The notes beneath the pieces were generated by a model. That model saw only the letters and a program-made list of their open reading frames with translations, was not told the origin of the DNA and did not search any database. A stretch of 64,000 bases of DNA from Rhodopseudomonas palustris. GTDB lineage: Bacteria > Pseudomonadota > Alphaproteobacteria > Rhizobiales > Xanthobacteraceae. Positions 1-8,812 of the stretch are shown here, in pieces (positions within the stretch are counted from its first letter, which is position 1; each line of letters begins with the position of its first letter). The position numbers and the translations under genes are program-made. The stretch is taken from assembly GCF_003226555.1 (NCBI RefSeq), contig NZ_QKQS01000023.1, positions 625,263 to 689,262 of the forward strand, written 5' to 3'.

Positions 1-2
1 AA

Positions 3-599
3 CTCCGCGTCGGGCTCGGCAACTCGATGCCCGGCATGGCGCTGATCGCGACCTTCAAGCAGATGTACCCTAAGGTGCAGGTGGCGATCGAAATCGGAAG
101 CTGGTCGGCGATCGTCGCCGCCGTGGTCGATCAGCGCGTCGACATCGGCGTACTGCCGGACGTGCCGGCCGACCGGCGCTTCCGCCGCGAGATCTGCCTT
201 GAACAACGCGTGGTGGCGCTATGCCATCCAAACCATCCGCTGAAGAAGAAACCGCAGCTCTCGATCACCGAGCTGATGCGCTATCCGCTGGTGTTCCGCA
301 CCCGCGATTCCTCGACCCAACGGGCGGTCGACCGCGCGTTCCGCGCCGCCGGCCTGCGACCGGTGCCGTCGATCGTGGTCAACACCCGCGAAGGCATGCT
401 GGAGGCGGTCGCCAATCATCTCGGCGTCGGCTTCATGTGGGAGCACGGCTCCAGCCGCGTCGACCGTATCGCCAAGGTGCCGATCGCCGAACTCGACGCC
501 GAATCCCCGGAGTGCATCTTCGCGCTGGCCGGCAAGAAGGGGCGGCTGGTCGAGTTGTTCTTCCTCGCCAACGGCGCCCACTCGCCGCCGCGCGAGTGA
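3..599 (+). CDS. LysR-family regulator, C-terminal part (5' end outside window)
   Basis: The reading frame enters from the left edge, so only the C-terminal 198 residues are present. They match the LysR effector-binding domain: an opening LRVGLGNSMPG strand, the segment DIGVLP for the first lobe, HPNHPL after the hinge, and AVANHLGVGFMWE near the end. The N-terminal winged helix must lie upstream of the window. LysR proteins sense a small co-inducer and usually control adjacent genes. Here the nearest genes are a convergent ABC importer ending 17 bases away, so a link to that importer is only a guess. The family call is firm; the effector is unknown. Confidence 0.85.
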   Translation, partial: LRVGLGNSMPGMALIATFKQMYPKVQVAIEIGSWSAIVAAVVDQRVDIGVLPDVPADRRFRREICLEQRVVALCHPNHPLKKKPQLSITELMRYPLVFRTRDSSTQRAVDRAFRAAGLRPVPSIVVNTREGMLEAVANHLGVGFMWEHGSSRVDRIAKVPIAELDAESPECIFALAGKKGRLVELFFLANGAHSPPRE

Positions 600-615
600 G
601 ACGGCGGCGGCGGCG

Positions 616-1314
616 TCACCGGCCGGTCAATGCGGACACGAAGGTCCGCACCACGTCACTGGCGGGATGGTGCGCGATCTCGGCCGGTGTACCGGTTTGC
701 TCGATGAGTCCCGCCGACAGGATGGCGAGGCGATCGCATTGCATTGCCTCCGGGCCGTCATGGGTGACGATCAGCATCGTCAGGCTGCTGCGCGCATGGA
801 TGTCCCGCACGATCCGCCACAGCTCGGCCCGCACCAGCGCGTCGAGCGCACTGAACGGCTCGTCGCAGAGGAGCAGATCCGGCTCGATCACCAGCGCCCG
901 CGCGAGCGCCACCCGCTGCCGCATCCCGCCGGAGAGCTGGCGCGGATATTTTCGGGCATCGTCGCCGGAGAGGCCGACATTCGCGAGCATCGCCCGTGCG
1001 CGGTCGCGGCGCTCACTTCGGCGAAGGCCGAGCGCGATCAGCGGAAACGCCACATTGTCGAGCGCGCTGCGCCACGGCAGCAGCGCAGGGTCCTGAAACA
1101 CCATGCCGAGTCGCGTGCTGCGGCGCTGCACGACGCCGGCGTCCGGCCTCAATAAACCGGCGGCGAGCGCCATCAAGGTACTCTTGCCGCTTCCGGACGG
1201 TCCCATCACGGCGGTGATCGAGCCTGCTTCGACGTCGAAATCGATACCGCGAAGCACCGGTGCGACCTGATAGCCGAACTGCACCCCGCGGAACTGCAGC
1301 AGCGGCTCGCTCAT
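616..1314 (-). CDS. NitT/TauT-type ABC transporter ATP-binding protein
   Basis: A 232-residue nucleotide-binding subunit of an ABC importer. Visible motifs are Walker A (GPSGSGKS, about residue 32), the Q-loop (VFQDP), the ABC signature LSGGMRQRVALARAL, Walker B (LLLCDEPFSALD) and the switch histidine (VTHD). It hydrolyses ATP on the cytoplasmic face to drive its partner permease. The start is the ATG at 1314, which overlaps the permease stop by four bases (ATGA), a sign of translational coupling. Family resemblance is to the SsuB/TauB/NrtD group that imports sulfonates, nitrate or related small organics; the substrate cannot be read from this subunit. Confidence 0.92.
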   Translation of the reverse strand: MSEPLLQFRGVQFGYQVAPVLRGIDFDVEAGSITAVMGPSGSGKSTLMALAAGLLRPDAGVVQRRSTRLGMVFQDPALLPWRSALDNVAFPLIALGLRRSERRDRARAMLANVGLSGDDARKYPRQLSGGMRQRVALARALVIEPDLLLCDEPFSALDALVRAELWRIVRDIHARSSLTMLIVTHDGPEAMQCDRLAILSAGLIEQTGTPAEIAHHPASDVVRTFVSALTGR

Positions 1315-2105
1315 CGGCCGCCGCTCCGTTCGTCGTCGCGCCACAGCCACAGCCGGTGCTGCAGCCGCTGCAGCACGCCGGCATCGACCACGATCAGCAC
1401 GCCGACCACGACCACCACCCAGGCCATGGTCTCGGCGGTGTCGACATGGGCGCGCGCGGTGGCGAGGCCATCGCCGATCCCGCCGGCGCCGGCGAGCAGC
1501 TCGGCCATTACCGCCACCTTCCAGGACATCGCCAGCGTGGTCACCAGCGCCGGAAACAGATGGCTCAGCAGTTGCGGCCCATACACTTCGGTCAGCCGCG
1601 CCGACAGTGGCACTTGGTACACCCGCGCCATCCGGGCCAACGTGCCGTCGAGACTGCGCACGCCTTCGAGCGCTGCGGCGAACAGCATCGGCCCGATGGC
1701 GGCCGCGACCGTCACCACCACCGCCCAGCGCCCGCCGAACCAGAGCAGCGCCATCACCACCCAGGCGATCGCCGGCACCCCGAGCAGAATGATCGCAACC
1801 GGCTGCAGCGCGCGCTGCGCCTCTTCGCGCAGGCCGGCGAGCATCCCGGCACAGCAGCCGATCAGCACGCCGATCAGCCAGCCAAGCCCGGCATTGCCGG
1901 CGGTCTCGGCGAGCGCCGGCCCGACCTGGCCGGCACGGATCATCCGCCACAGCGTAGCCGCGGTGTCACCGAGGCTGGGCAGCACCAGCGGTCCATAGGC
2001 GCGATGGCCAAGCTCCCACAGCGCTAGTAGCAGCGCGATGCCGACGAGGCTCCAGGCCCACGAGATCCGCGCTTTACCTCGCCGCACCGGACGCTCACCC
2101 TGCAT
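1311..2105 (-). CDS. NitT/TauT-type ABC transporter permease
   Basis: A 264-residue inner-membrane permease of the BPD_transp_1 family. Several hydrophobic segments are evident (for example VGIALLLALWELG near the N terminus, WLIGVLIGCCAGMLAGL, and WVVVVVGVLIVVDAGVL near the C terminus). A conserved EAA-like loop around TLAMSWKVAVMAELLAG contacts the ATPase. It overlaps the binding-protein gene upstream by 11 bases and the ATPase gene downstream by four, so the three form one transcript. The family handles nitrate, taurine, sulfonates or pyrimidine precursors; the substrate is not determined here. Confidence 0.9.
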   Translation of the reverse strand: MQGERPVRRGKARISWAWSLVGIALLLALWELGHRAYGPLVLPSLGDTAATLWRMIRAGQVGPALAETAGNAGLGWLIGVLIGCCAGMLAGLREEAQRALQPVAIILLGVPAIAWVVMALLWFGGRWAVVVTVAAAIGPMLFAAALEGVRSLDGTLARMARVYQVPLSARLTEVYGPQLLSHLFPALVTTLAMSWKVAVMAELLAGAGGIGDGLATARAHVDTAETMAWVVVVVGVLIVVDAGVLQRLQHRLWLWRDDERSGGR

Positions 2106-3087
2106 AGAACGCCGGATCGGGAAGCCGGCCGCCGACGATGCCCGGGTCCAGCTCCATCAGATTCTTGAAGTACACTTCGATGTCGTCCCGCGCCTGCCGG
2201 GCCGGAACGACGTCGAGGCGGACATGCGGCAGCGACGCCGCGATCACTTCGGCCGGCAGGCCGAGTGCCGGCGCGGCAAGATCTGCGGCCTCGCGCGGAT
2301 GCACCGAAATCCAGTTACTTGCTTCGACGCAGGCGGCCTGCACGGCGGCGACGATCTCCGGCCGAGAGTTGAGCAACTCGGCACTGACTGCGAGTCCGAC
2401 TTGCGGAATCCGCGGCCCGCGACCGGTGTGGCGGCCATAGAGTTCGGCGATATCCAGCACCCGATACACCGGCCTGCCGTCCTGCCTGGCGCGGAGCAGC
2501 GCGGTGGAGGCCGCCGGCTCGTGCAGCACAGCGACGTCGCTGCGGCCGGCGAGAAACAGCGGCACCGCCTCGCCCGGCGAGCCGACATATTCGCAGCGGA
2601 CATCGCGGTCCGGATCAAGCCCGGCCCAGCGCAGCACTAGCCGAAACAACAGATCGGGCGCCTCGTTCTTGTTCGACAACAGAATGCTGCGACCGGCGAG
2701 ATCCGCCACCGACTTGATCGCCGGATCCCGCGCCATCACGTACAGCACGCCCCAGGTGACGACGTTCAGCATGCGCGTTCCGGCGCCGCGGTTGAAGAAA
2801 TTGGCGGCCGCGTAGGTCGAGGTCGCGAACAGCCGGAACTGTCCCGACGCAATCCCGGCGCGCATCTGATCGGTGCTCTTCCAGAGCTGGAAACGCGCTC
2901 CGGGCGCGACCTGCTGCAGCCGCTCCGACGCCACCGCACGAACGAACAGCGCCGACGGCGTCGCCGGAATTCCCCACAGTGTCAGCGGCTCGGCGGCGAG
3001 CGTCCGCGTCAGCCCCAGCGCCGGCAGCGCCGCAAGGCCGCGCACCACGTCGCGCCGAGTGGGGACCAGATGCTGTGGCGGCGACAT
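2095..3087 (-). CDS. Periplasmic substrate-binding protein of the ABC importer (Tat-type signal)
   Basis: A 330-residue solute-binding protein of the SsuA/TauA/NMT1 type. The N terminus carries a twin-arginine motif (TRRDVVRG) followed by a hydrophobic stretch and an Ala-rich cleavage region ending near TLAAEP, so it is probably exported folded by Tat. The mature part shows the two-lobe pattern of the family (LWGIPATPSALFVRA at the start, SNKNEAPDLLFRLVL, VAVLHEPAAS, and the C-terminal helix IEVYFKNLMELDP). It lies 16 bases downstream of the hydrogenase gene and overlaps the permease gene, so the importer is probably co-transcribed with hydA. The ligand is unknown. Confidence 0.85.
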   Translation of the reverse strand: MSPPQHLVPTRRDVVRGLAALPALGLTRTLAAEPLTLWGIPATPSALFVRAVASERLQQVAPGARFQLWKSTDQMRAGIASGQFRLFATSTYAAANFFNRGAGTRMLNVVTWGVLYVMARDPAIKSVADLAGRSILLSNKNEAPDLLFRLVLRWAGLDPDRDVRCEYVGSPGEAVPLFLAGRSDVAVLHEPAASTALLRARQDGRPVYRVLDIAELYGRHTGRGPRIPQVGLAVSAELLNSRPEIVAAVQAACVEASNWISVHPREAADLAAPALGLPAEVIAASLPHVRLDVVPARQARDDIEVYFKNLMELDPGIVGGRLPDPAFYAG

Positions 3088-3103
3088 CCTGAAGCACTCC
3101 GCG

Positions 3104-4963
3104 TCAGTACAGGATCGTGCTCATGGTGAGATCGTCCCAGATCTCCTTGACGGTGTGCTGCAGCTCGCGCTTGCGCGAGGCATAGTGGGTGTGCAGCAGC
3201 TGATGCGCGATCTCGGAATTCGGCGCCTGCAGCAGTTCGCGGTACAGCGCCTGCACCTGGGGATTGTTGTGCGATTGCCGGACCTTCGCAGCCCGGTCGA
3301 CATTGTAAATGGTCTCGCGGCGCTTCAGCGCCAGCGGCAGATACGCTTTCTTCGAGCGCAGCGATCCGCCGCCGTCGACGCAGCCGCCCGGGCAGGCCAT
3401 CACCTCGATGAAATCGTAGTTCGCCTCGCCGCTCAGCACCGATTCCACCAGCCGGCGGGTATCGCCGAGACCGTGCACCATCGCGACCTTGACCTCGCCG
3501 ACCGGGCCGCCAAGATCAACCCGCGCCTCGCGCAACCCTTCGAAGCCGCGGAGCTGCGTCAGCTCGATTCGCTCCAATTCGCGGCCGTTGACCAGCGCGT
3601 AGATGGTGCGGATCGCCGCCTCCATCACGCCGCCGGTGGTGCCGAAGATCGCGCCGGCGCCCGAATAGGCGCTCAGGAACGGGCGATCGAACTGCGACGA
3701 CGGCAGATCCTTCAGGTCGATGCCCTCGCGCCGCAACAGCCGGGCGAATTCGCGCGTGGTCAGCACCAGGTCGGTTTCCGGGTGCCCGTCATGGACCATT
3801 TGCGGACGCACCGCCTCGTCCTTCTTGGCGATGCACGGCATGATCGAAATCACCCGGATGCGCTCGGCCGGCACGCTGAGCTGTTCGGGCAGGTAGCTCT
3901 TGGCGATTGTCGACAGCACCTGCTGCGGCGACTTGGTCGAGGACAACAGCGACAGCACCTCCGGATAGTGGATCTCGGCGAAATTGATCCAGGCCGGGCA
4001 GCACGAGGTGAAGGTCGGCCGCCGCCCCTGCTTCAGCCGCGCCAAGAGCTCCGCGCCCTCCTCCATGATCACCACGTCGGCGGCGAAGTTGGTATCGAGC
4101 ACCACATCGACGCCGAGCTTGCGGCAGGCGGCGATGATCTGGCCTTCGACATTGGTGCCCGCCGGCAACCCGAATTCTTCGCCGAATGCCACCCGCACCG
4201 CGGGGGCGAACTGCACCACGGTGACGACGTTCGGATCGCAGATGTAGTCGAGCGCGCGGTCGGTCTCGTCGCGCTCGCCGAGCGCACCGGTCGGACACAC
4301 CAGCACGCATTGACCGCAGGAGACGCAGACCGAGTTCGGATAGCCGTCGGCGTCGCGCAGCGCCACCATCCGCTCCAGACCGCTGCCTTCGATCGCCAGC
4401 GCGTCGATCTTCTGGTGATAGCGGCAGATCGCGACGCAGCGCTGGCAGCGGACGCAGCGCCGCATGTCGCGCACCATCGACGGCGAACTCTGATCGACCG
4501 GGCGCGCCTCGGTCCGCTCGCGATCGAAGAACCGGTTCTGCTGCAGCCCGACGAACTGCGCCAGATCCTGCAGCTCGCAACTGCCGTGGCGGATGCAGGT
4601 GGCGCAATCCTGCAGATGGTCGGCCATCAGCAATTCGACCTGCAGACGCTGCATGTCGCGCGCCTTCTTGGAGCGGGTCTGCACCTCCATGCCGTCGCGC
4701 ACCGGCGTATTGCAGGCGGTGACGATCTGCGGCGTGTCCTTGCCGGCCTGCAGGATCTCGACCAGGCACACCCGGCAGGCGCCGGGGGTGTGATCGATGT
4801 CTTCCAGTTCGCACAGCGTCGGGATGTAGACGTCGTAGCGCCGTGCGCAGGACAGGATGGTCTCGTTGGCGAAGCCGGTGCAGGCGACGCCGTTGATCGA
4901 CAGCGAGATCGTCGCCTCGGCGGGATCGCGGGCGGAATGGCCGGCCTGGTCGGGGGTGCACAT
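3104..4963 (-). CDS. hydA: [FeFe]-hydrogenase catalytic subunit with NuoG-like ferredoxin domains
   Basis: A 619-residue protein with the full set of [FeFe]-hydrogenase signatures. In order: a plant-type [2Fe-2S] domain (Cys51, 63, 66, 84), a His/Cys [4Fe-4S] motif (His116, Cys120, 123, 129), two [4Fe-4S] clusters (Cys170/173/176/180 and 213/216/219/223), then the H-cluster domain with TSCCPAW (about 319), MPCIAKKDE (about 375) and MACPGGCVDGGG (about 522). The C-terminal small-subunit region (SHNNP, HQLLHTHY) is also present. Residues used for proton transfer in clostridial enzymes (first Cys of the pair, the GEEFG glutamates, the serine in STKSPQQ) are kept, so activity is plausible. The ATG at 4963 has an AAGGAG site in the end of the upstream gene. 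HydEFG maturases, which are required, are not in the window. Confidence 0.9.
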   Translation of the reverse strand: MCTPDQAGHSARDPAEATISLSINGVACTGFANETILSCARRYDVYIPTLCELEDIDHTPGACRVCLVEILQAGKDTPQIVTACNTPVRDGMEVQTRSKKARDMQRLQVELLMADHLQDCATCIRHGSCELQDLAQFVGLQQNRFFDRERTEARPVDQSSPSMVRDMRRCVRCQRCVAICRYHQKIDALAIEGSGLERMVALRDADGYPNSVCVSCGQCVLVCPTGALGERDETDRALDYICDPNVVTVVQFAPAVRVAFGEEFGLPAGTNVEGQIIAACRKLGVDVVLDTNFAADVVIMEEGAELLARLKQGRRPTFTSCCPAWINFAEIHYPEVLSLLSSTKSPQQVLSTIAKSYLPEQLSVPAERIRVISIMPCIAKKDEAVRPQMVHDGHPETDLVLTTREFARLLRREGIDLKDLPSSQFDRPFLSAYSGAGAIFGTTGGVMEAAIRTIYALVNGRELERIELTQLRGFEGLREARVDLGGPVGEVKVAMVHGLGDTRRLVESVLSGEANYDFIEVMACPGGCVDGGGSLRSKKAYLPLALKRRETIYNVDRAAKVRQSHNNPQVQALYRELLQAPNSEIAHQLLHTHYASRKRELQHTVKEIWDDLTMSTILY

Positions 4964-4967
4964 CGCT

Positions 4968-6965
4968 TCAAGCCGCTCCTTCCGGGATCGGATGCTTGGT
5001 GACGACGGAGTAGACCCGGTAGCAGCGCATGCAGCGCTGGGTCTCCGCATAAGCGGCCCGCGCGTCGATGGTCTGCTCGACCTCGCCGAACATGTGCTTG
5101 CGCAGCTCGGGATCGATTTCGGGATTGTGCACCCGATACGCATTGCGCACCGGGGCTTCGACGATCTCGTTGGCCAGCATGCGGTTGTCGGCGATCAGCT
5201 TGCGCATCCGCGACCGCTTGAAGAACCGTACCGAACCGCGCTGGATCCAGTCGTCGATGTTGCGCGCCGCCTTCAGCCCGGCGGCCATGGCGTAGACCAG
5301 GGTCGATGGGCCGGTGACGCAGTCGCCGCCAGCGAACACGCCGGGGCGCGAGGTCGCCAGCACCCGGTCGGTCGCGACGCAGCGCCAGCGATCGAACGCG
5401 ATGCCGTCGCTCTCGATCAGCGGACCGTCTTCGACCTGCTGGCCAATCGCCGCGATCAGCACGTCGCAGCGCATCGCGGTTTCGCTGCCCGGAATCGGCC
5501 GTACCGAGCTGCGACCACTGGCGTCGGGCTGGCTCGCCTGCATCCTCGTCAGCACCACGCCGGTGACCTTGCCGTGCTCGGTGACGATCTCGGCCGGCGC
5601 ACTGAGCACGTGAAATTCGACGCCTTCGGCGCGGGCGGCCTCGATCTCGGCCGGATCGGCCGGCATGTCGGCGAGGGTGCGGCGATAGACGACGTGGACC
5701 TTGTCGGCGCCGAGCCGGATCGCCGAACGCACGCAGTCCATCGCGACATTGCCACCGCCGACCACCACCACCTCGCCCTGCAAAACCAGCGGGGCGACGC
5801 CATCGACGTGGTCGTGAACCTTGAGCAGGAAATCGATGCCGCTGAAGTAACCGTCATGCGAAACGTCTTCGCCATCGACACCGAGCCGTGCCCCCTGCTG
5901 ACAGCCGAGCCCGAGGAACACCGCGCGATAGCCGCGCGCGAACAGATCGTCGATCGAGAAATCGCGGCCGAGCCGCTGATCGAACAGGAAGCGGCCGCCG
6001 AGATCGGCGATGATGTCGGTCTCCAGCGCCAACGTGTCCTTGGGCAGCCGGTAGCTCGGAATCCCGATCTGCGCCATGCCGCCGGCCTGGCTGGCCTTGT
6101 CGAAGACATCGACGTGATAGCCGCGCAGCAGCAGGTGATAGGCGCAGGAGATGCCGGCGGGGCCGGCGCCGATCACCGCCACCCGCATGCCGTCGGCGAG
6201 CGGCTTGCGGATCATGTCGCGGGTAAATTTCAGCGCGTGCGGACCGCTCTGCTGGTCGGCGACGTAGCGTTTCAGCGCCTTGATGCCGACCGCCTCGTCG
6301 ACGAATTTGCGCCGGCACGCCTGCTCGCAATAGCGCACGCAGACCCGGCCGCAGGTCGCGGCCATCGGGTATTTCTGCAGCAGCACGCCGAGCGAGCTCT
6401 CGGGTTTGCCGTCGCGGATGTAGTCGATATAGCGCGGCACGTTGACTTTGGACGGGCAGGCTTCGATGCACGGCGCCGTCACATAGGCCATGCCGTGCTG
6501 AGCCGGGATCGGCCGGTGCGAAGCCAGCTCCTGGTCGATCCGCTCGCGAAACTCCCGCAGCACCGCGAGCAGCGCGACCGCACAGGTTTGCCCCAACCCG
6601 CACAGCGAGGTTTGCCGGATCTGCTCGCCCAGCACCACGATGTCGTCGAGCGTGATCGCGGCATCCAGCCCGCGGCGCATCTGATCGAGCGCATCCCGCA
6701 CCAGCACGGTACCGATCCGGCAGGGCGTGCAGGCCCCGCAGGACTGCTCGGCAGCGGTCTTTAGGTAGTGATAAAGTGCATCGACCAGCGACACCGTGGG
6801 GTCGAACACGAAGAACCCGCGATCGGCGATGAAAGCGCGGATCGCATTGCCTTCGTCGAATTCATCGAAATTCGCCAGCGCATAGCCCGCCGCCCGCGCC
6901 TCGTCTGCGCCGGTTCGTGCGTCATAGGCCACACCGTCCCAGACCCCGTACACTACCTGCGTCAT
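4968..6965 (-). CDS. NuoF-type Fe-S / GltD-type FAD-NAD(P)H oxidoreductase, hydrogenase partner
   Basis: A 665-residue fusion. Residues 1-60 are a short unassigned segment. Residues 70-145 match the NuoF C-terminal [4Fe-4S] domain (SCGACTPCR with Cys76/79/82, and Cys122 in LCGLG), but the FMN domain that normally precedes it is missing. Residues 160-600 match the glutamate synthase small subunit/dihydropyrimidine dehydrogenase oxidoreductase fold: N-terminal cysteines at 166/170 and 205-217, the FAD motif GAGPAG (266), the nucleotide motif GGGNVAMD (403), and GGDCVTGPSTLV near the end. It sits four bases upstream of hydA, so it probably passes electrons between NAD(P)H and the hydrogenase. 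The start at 6965 is preferred over an ATG 30 bases upstream because a GGGG-rich ribosome site precedes it. Confidence 0.85.
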   Translation of the reverse strand: MTQVVYGVWDGVAYDARTGADEARAAGYALANFDEFDEGNAIRAFIADRGFFVFDPTVSLVDALYHYLKTAAEQSCGACTPCRIGTVLVRDALDQMRRGLDAAITLDDIVVLGEQIRQTSLCGLGQTCAVALLAVLREFRERIDQELASHRPIPAQHGMAYVTAPCIEACPSKVNVPRYIDYIRDGKPESSLGVLLQKYPMAATCGRVCVRYCEQACRRKFVDEAVGIKALKRYVADQQSGPHALKFTRDMIRKPLADGMRVAVIGAGPAGISCAYHLLLRGYHVDVFDKASQAGGMAQIGIPSYRLPKDTLALETDIIADLGGRFLFDQRLGRDFSIDDLFARGYRAVFLGLGCQQGARLGVDGEDVSHDGYFSGIDFLLKVHDHVDGVAPLVLQGEVVVVGGGNVAMDCVRSAIRLGADKVHVVYRRTLADMPADPAEIEAARAEGVEFHVLSAPAEIVTEHGKVTGVVLTRMQASQPDASGRSSVRPIPGSETAMRCDVLIAAIGQQVEDGPLIESDGIAFDRWRCVATDRVLATSRPGVFAGGDCVTGPSTLVYAMAAGLKAARNIDDWIQRGSVRFFKRSRMRKLIADNRMLANEIVEAPVRNAYRVHNPEIDPELRKHMFGEVEQTIDARAAYAETQRCMRCYRVYSVVTKHPIPEGAA

Positions 6966-7095
6966 CTCGACCCCGCCCCAGGGTACTGCCCGCATCGATC
7001 AGCCGATCAAAGCCGATTTGCGCCGAAGCCGTGATGACACAGATCAGAAATAACCGGCCGTCCGGGACGCAGTGGCGACGGAGGGTCCGCAGAAG

Positions 7096-8805
7096 CTAAA
7101 ACAGCTCGAAGTCACAATCACTTGCGGCAGGCGCTGGCTGCTTGGTGGTGAGTCCGAATGGCGTCAGGAACTGGCGATGGACGTCGCGCTCGCGCTCCAT
7201 CGTGTAGCGGGCGTAGAGTTCATCGAGCAGGGCCTCATCCTGATGGCCGAACCCGACCCCGCTCAGATCGCCCGCCGCTTTTTCGAGGCACCTTGCTACC
7301 GCCGGCAGCGCCGAGGCGCTGGATCCGAGCGACGTCATCTGCTCGCGGGCGCCATTCATCACCGCATCGAACTTGGCGCCTTCGTCGATCAGCCGGCCGA
7401 TCAGTCCGCCGAGCCGGTCATTGCCGGCCTCGACGTCGTGCAGCGTATGGAGAATGGCCGTCTCCATGCTCGTCAGATTGGTCTGATCGCTGTTGGCGCG
7501 TGACTTTCGCAGATCGTCGCCGACCTTACCGATCTCCTCCAGGAGCGGCCTCAGCCGGATCGCCGCGCCGGTCATCTGGTCGGCGGTCAGCTTCATCTCG
7601 TGAGCGATCACCACGAAGGCCCGCCCCTTGACGCCGAGATGGCCGGCGCGAAGACCGGCATTCATGCCGATCAGCGAGATGTCGACCACCGAGTCGGACA
7701 GATTGGCGATCGCGTCGCGAAACTTCTCCAGCGTGTCTTCGACCACGCTCAACGCTTCGTCGATCGAGCGTCCGCCGTCATCGCACATCGCGATCAGGTT
7801 CGACGCCTGGGCGAGGGTCTGTCGCACCCGCGACAGGAACGAAGCGGATCCGCCCTCGCGGCCGCCATGTAAAGAGCGACCCTTTTCGACCAGCGTCGCG
7901 ACCTCGGCGAGAATCGTCGACAGCGCTCGGACGATCTCACCGATGCCGGCGTCGAATTCCTGCTGGGCGTCCTGCAACTGTGCCGCTTCGAGATTGACCA
8001 ACAGCCGGGGCAGGGGCTGCACTTCCGTCATGTCGGGCACCAGCGTCGGCTCCGGATCGGCCGCGCGCCGCAGACCTTCGCAAACATGCTCCAGGCGCTG
8101 ACGGGTGCTGTCGCCGGCCTGCAGCGACACGATCGACCGTCCGACCACCTCGCTGATGGTCCGAGCACTACTCCCCGCCAGCTCTGCAACGCCGATGCTG
8201 TCGTTACGTTGCCGGCCGAGATCGGCGAATGCGGCCATCAGTTCGCCGCCGGAGGCGCCGAGCTGTGGCCGATAGCGCCGCTCGAATTCGCTCTGCCGGC
8301 CCCAGGTGGTTTCCACCGCGGCGGCCAGCAACTGCTGATCCTTGACGCAGGCTTCGATCGACGACTGCACGGTCCTGCCGAGATCGTAAGCCTCCCGGGT
8401 GAAGGCGATGAAGCCCTCGCGATCACCTTCGAGCGAGGCCGATTCGATCCTGGCGCTGCGGGCGATGGTGGTGATCATCTCGACGTGCTTGAGCAGCTGC
8501 TTCAGCAACGTCCCGGCCTCGGCGACGCTGCCGCGCAACTGATCGAGCAGCGCACTTTCGGCCGGCAGCGTGTCGGCAAGGCTTTTCAACCGGCCGGCGA
8601 TGTCGCGCAGCGCACCGGATGCCCCCTCGATCTGCGCGGACGATAGCTCGCGAGCAAGATCGGTCAGCGCCTCGTTGAGACCCTGGAAGATGGTGTGGCC
8701 TTCGCCGAGCTGGCCGCCGACCTGGGCAAAGGCGGTCTCGATCCGGGACGCGACCAGTTCAATCGACGCAACGGCGTCGGCAATCGGATGTTTCAATGAG
8801 GACAC
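7096..8805 (-). CDS. Soluble methyl-accepting chemotaxis-like protein
   Basis: A 569-residue, largely helical protein without a signal peptide or membrane segment. Its centre (about residues 350-420) resembles the tip of an MCP signalling domain: DISLIGMNAGLRAGHLGVKGRAFVVIAHEMK parallels the canonical hairpin in spacing and in the Gly/Ala pattern, though it is clearly divergent. The N-terminal half has long coiled-coil-like helices and the C terminus ends in a short acidic tail (DCDFELF). It is the last gene of the che operon, eight bases after cheB, with a GTG start. It may be a cytosolic receptor or scaffold; its input is unknown. Whether it really binds CheA/CheW cannot be told from sequence. 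Confidence 0.65.
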   Translation of the reverse strand: MSSLKHPIADAVASIELVASRIETAFAQVGGQLGEGHTIFQGLNEALTDLARELSSAQIEGASGALRDIAGRLKSLADTLPAESALLDQLRGSVAEAGTLLKQLLKHVEMITTIARSARIESASLEGDREGFIAFTREAYDLGRTVQSSIEACVKDQQLLAAAVETTWGRQSEFERRYRPQLGASGGELMAAFADLGRQRNDSIGVAELAGSSARTISEVVGRSIVSLQAGDSTRQRLEHVCEGLRRAADPEPTLVPDMTEVQPLPRLLVNLEAAQLQDAQQEFDAGIGEIVRALSTILAEVATLVEKGRSLHGGREGGSASFLSRVRQTLAQASNLIAMCDDGGRSIDEALSVVEDTLEKFRDAIANLSDSVVDISLIGMNAGLRAGHLGVKGRAFVVIAHEMKLTADQMTGAAIRLRPLLEEIGKVGDDLRKSRANSDQTNLTSMETAILHTLHDVEAGNDRLGGLIGRLIDEGAKFDAVMNGAREQMTSLGSSASALPAVARCLEKAAGDLSGVGFGHQDEALLDELYARYTMERERDVHRQFLTPFGLTTKQPAPAASDCDFELF

Positions 8806-8812
8806 GATGCGA

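Noticed and set aside
2873-5002. Open frame of about 700 codons on the plus strand opposite hydA
   Set aside because: It lies antisense to a protein with many diagnostic motifs. Its own translation is His/Arg-rich and low in family features, a usual effect of high GC.
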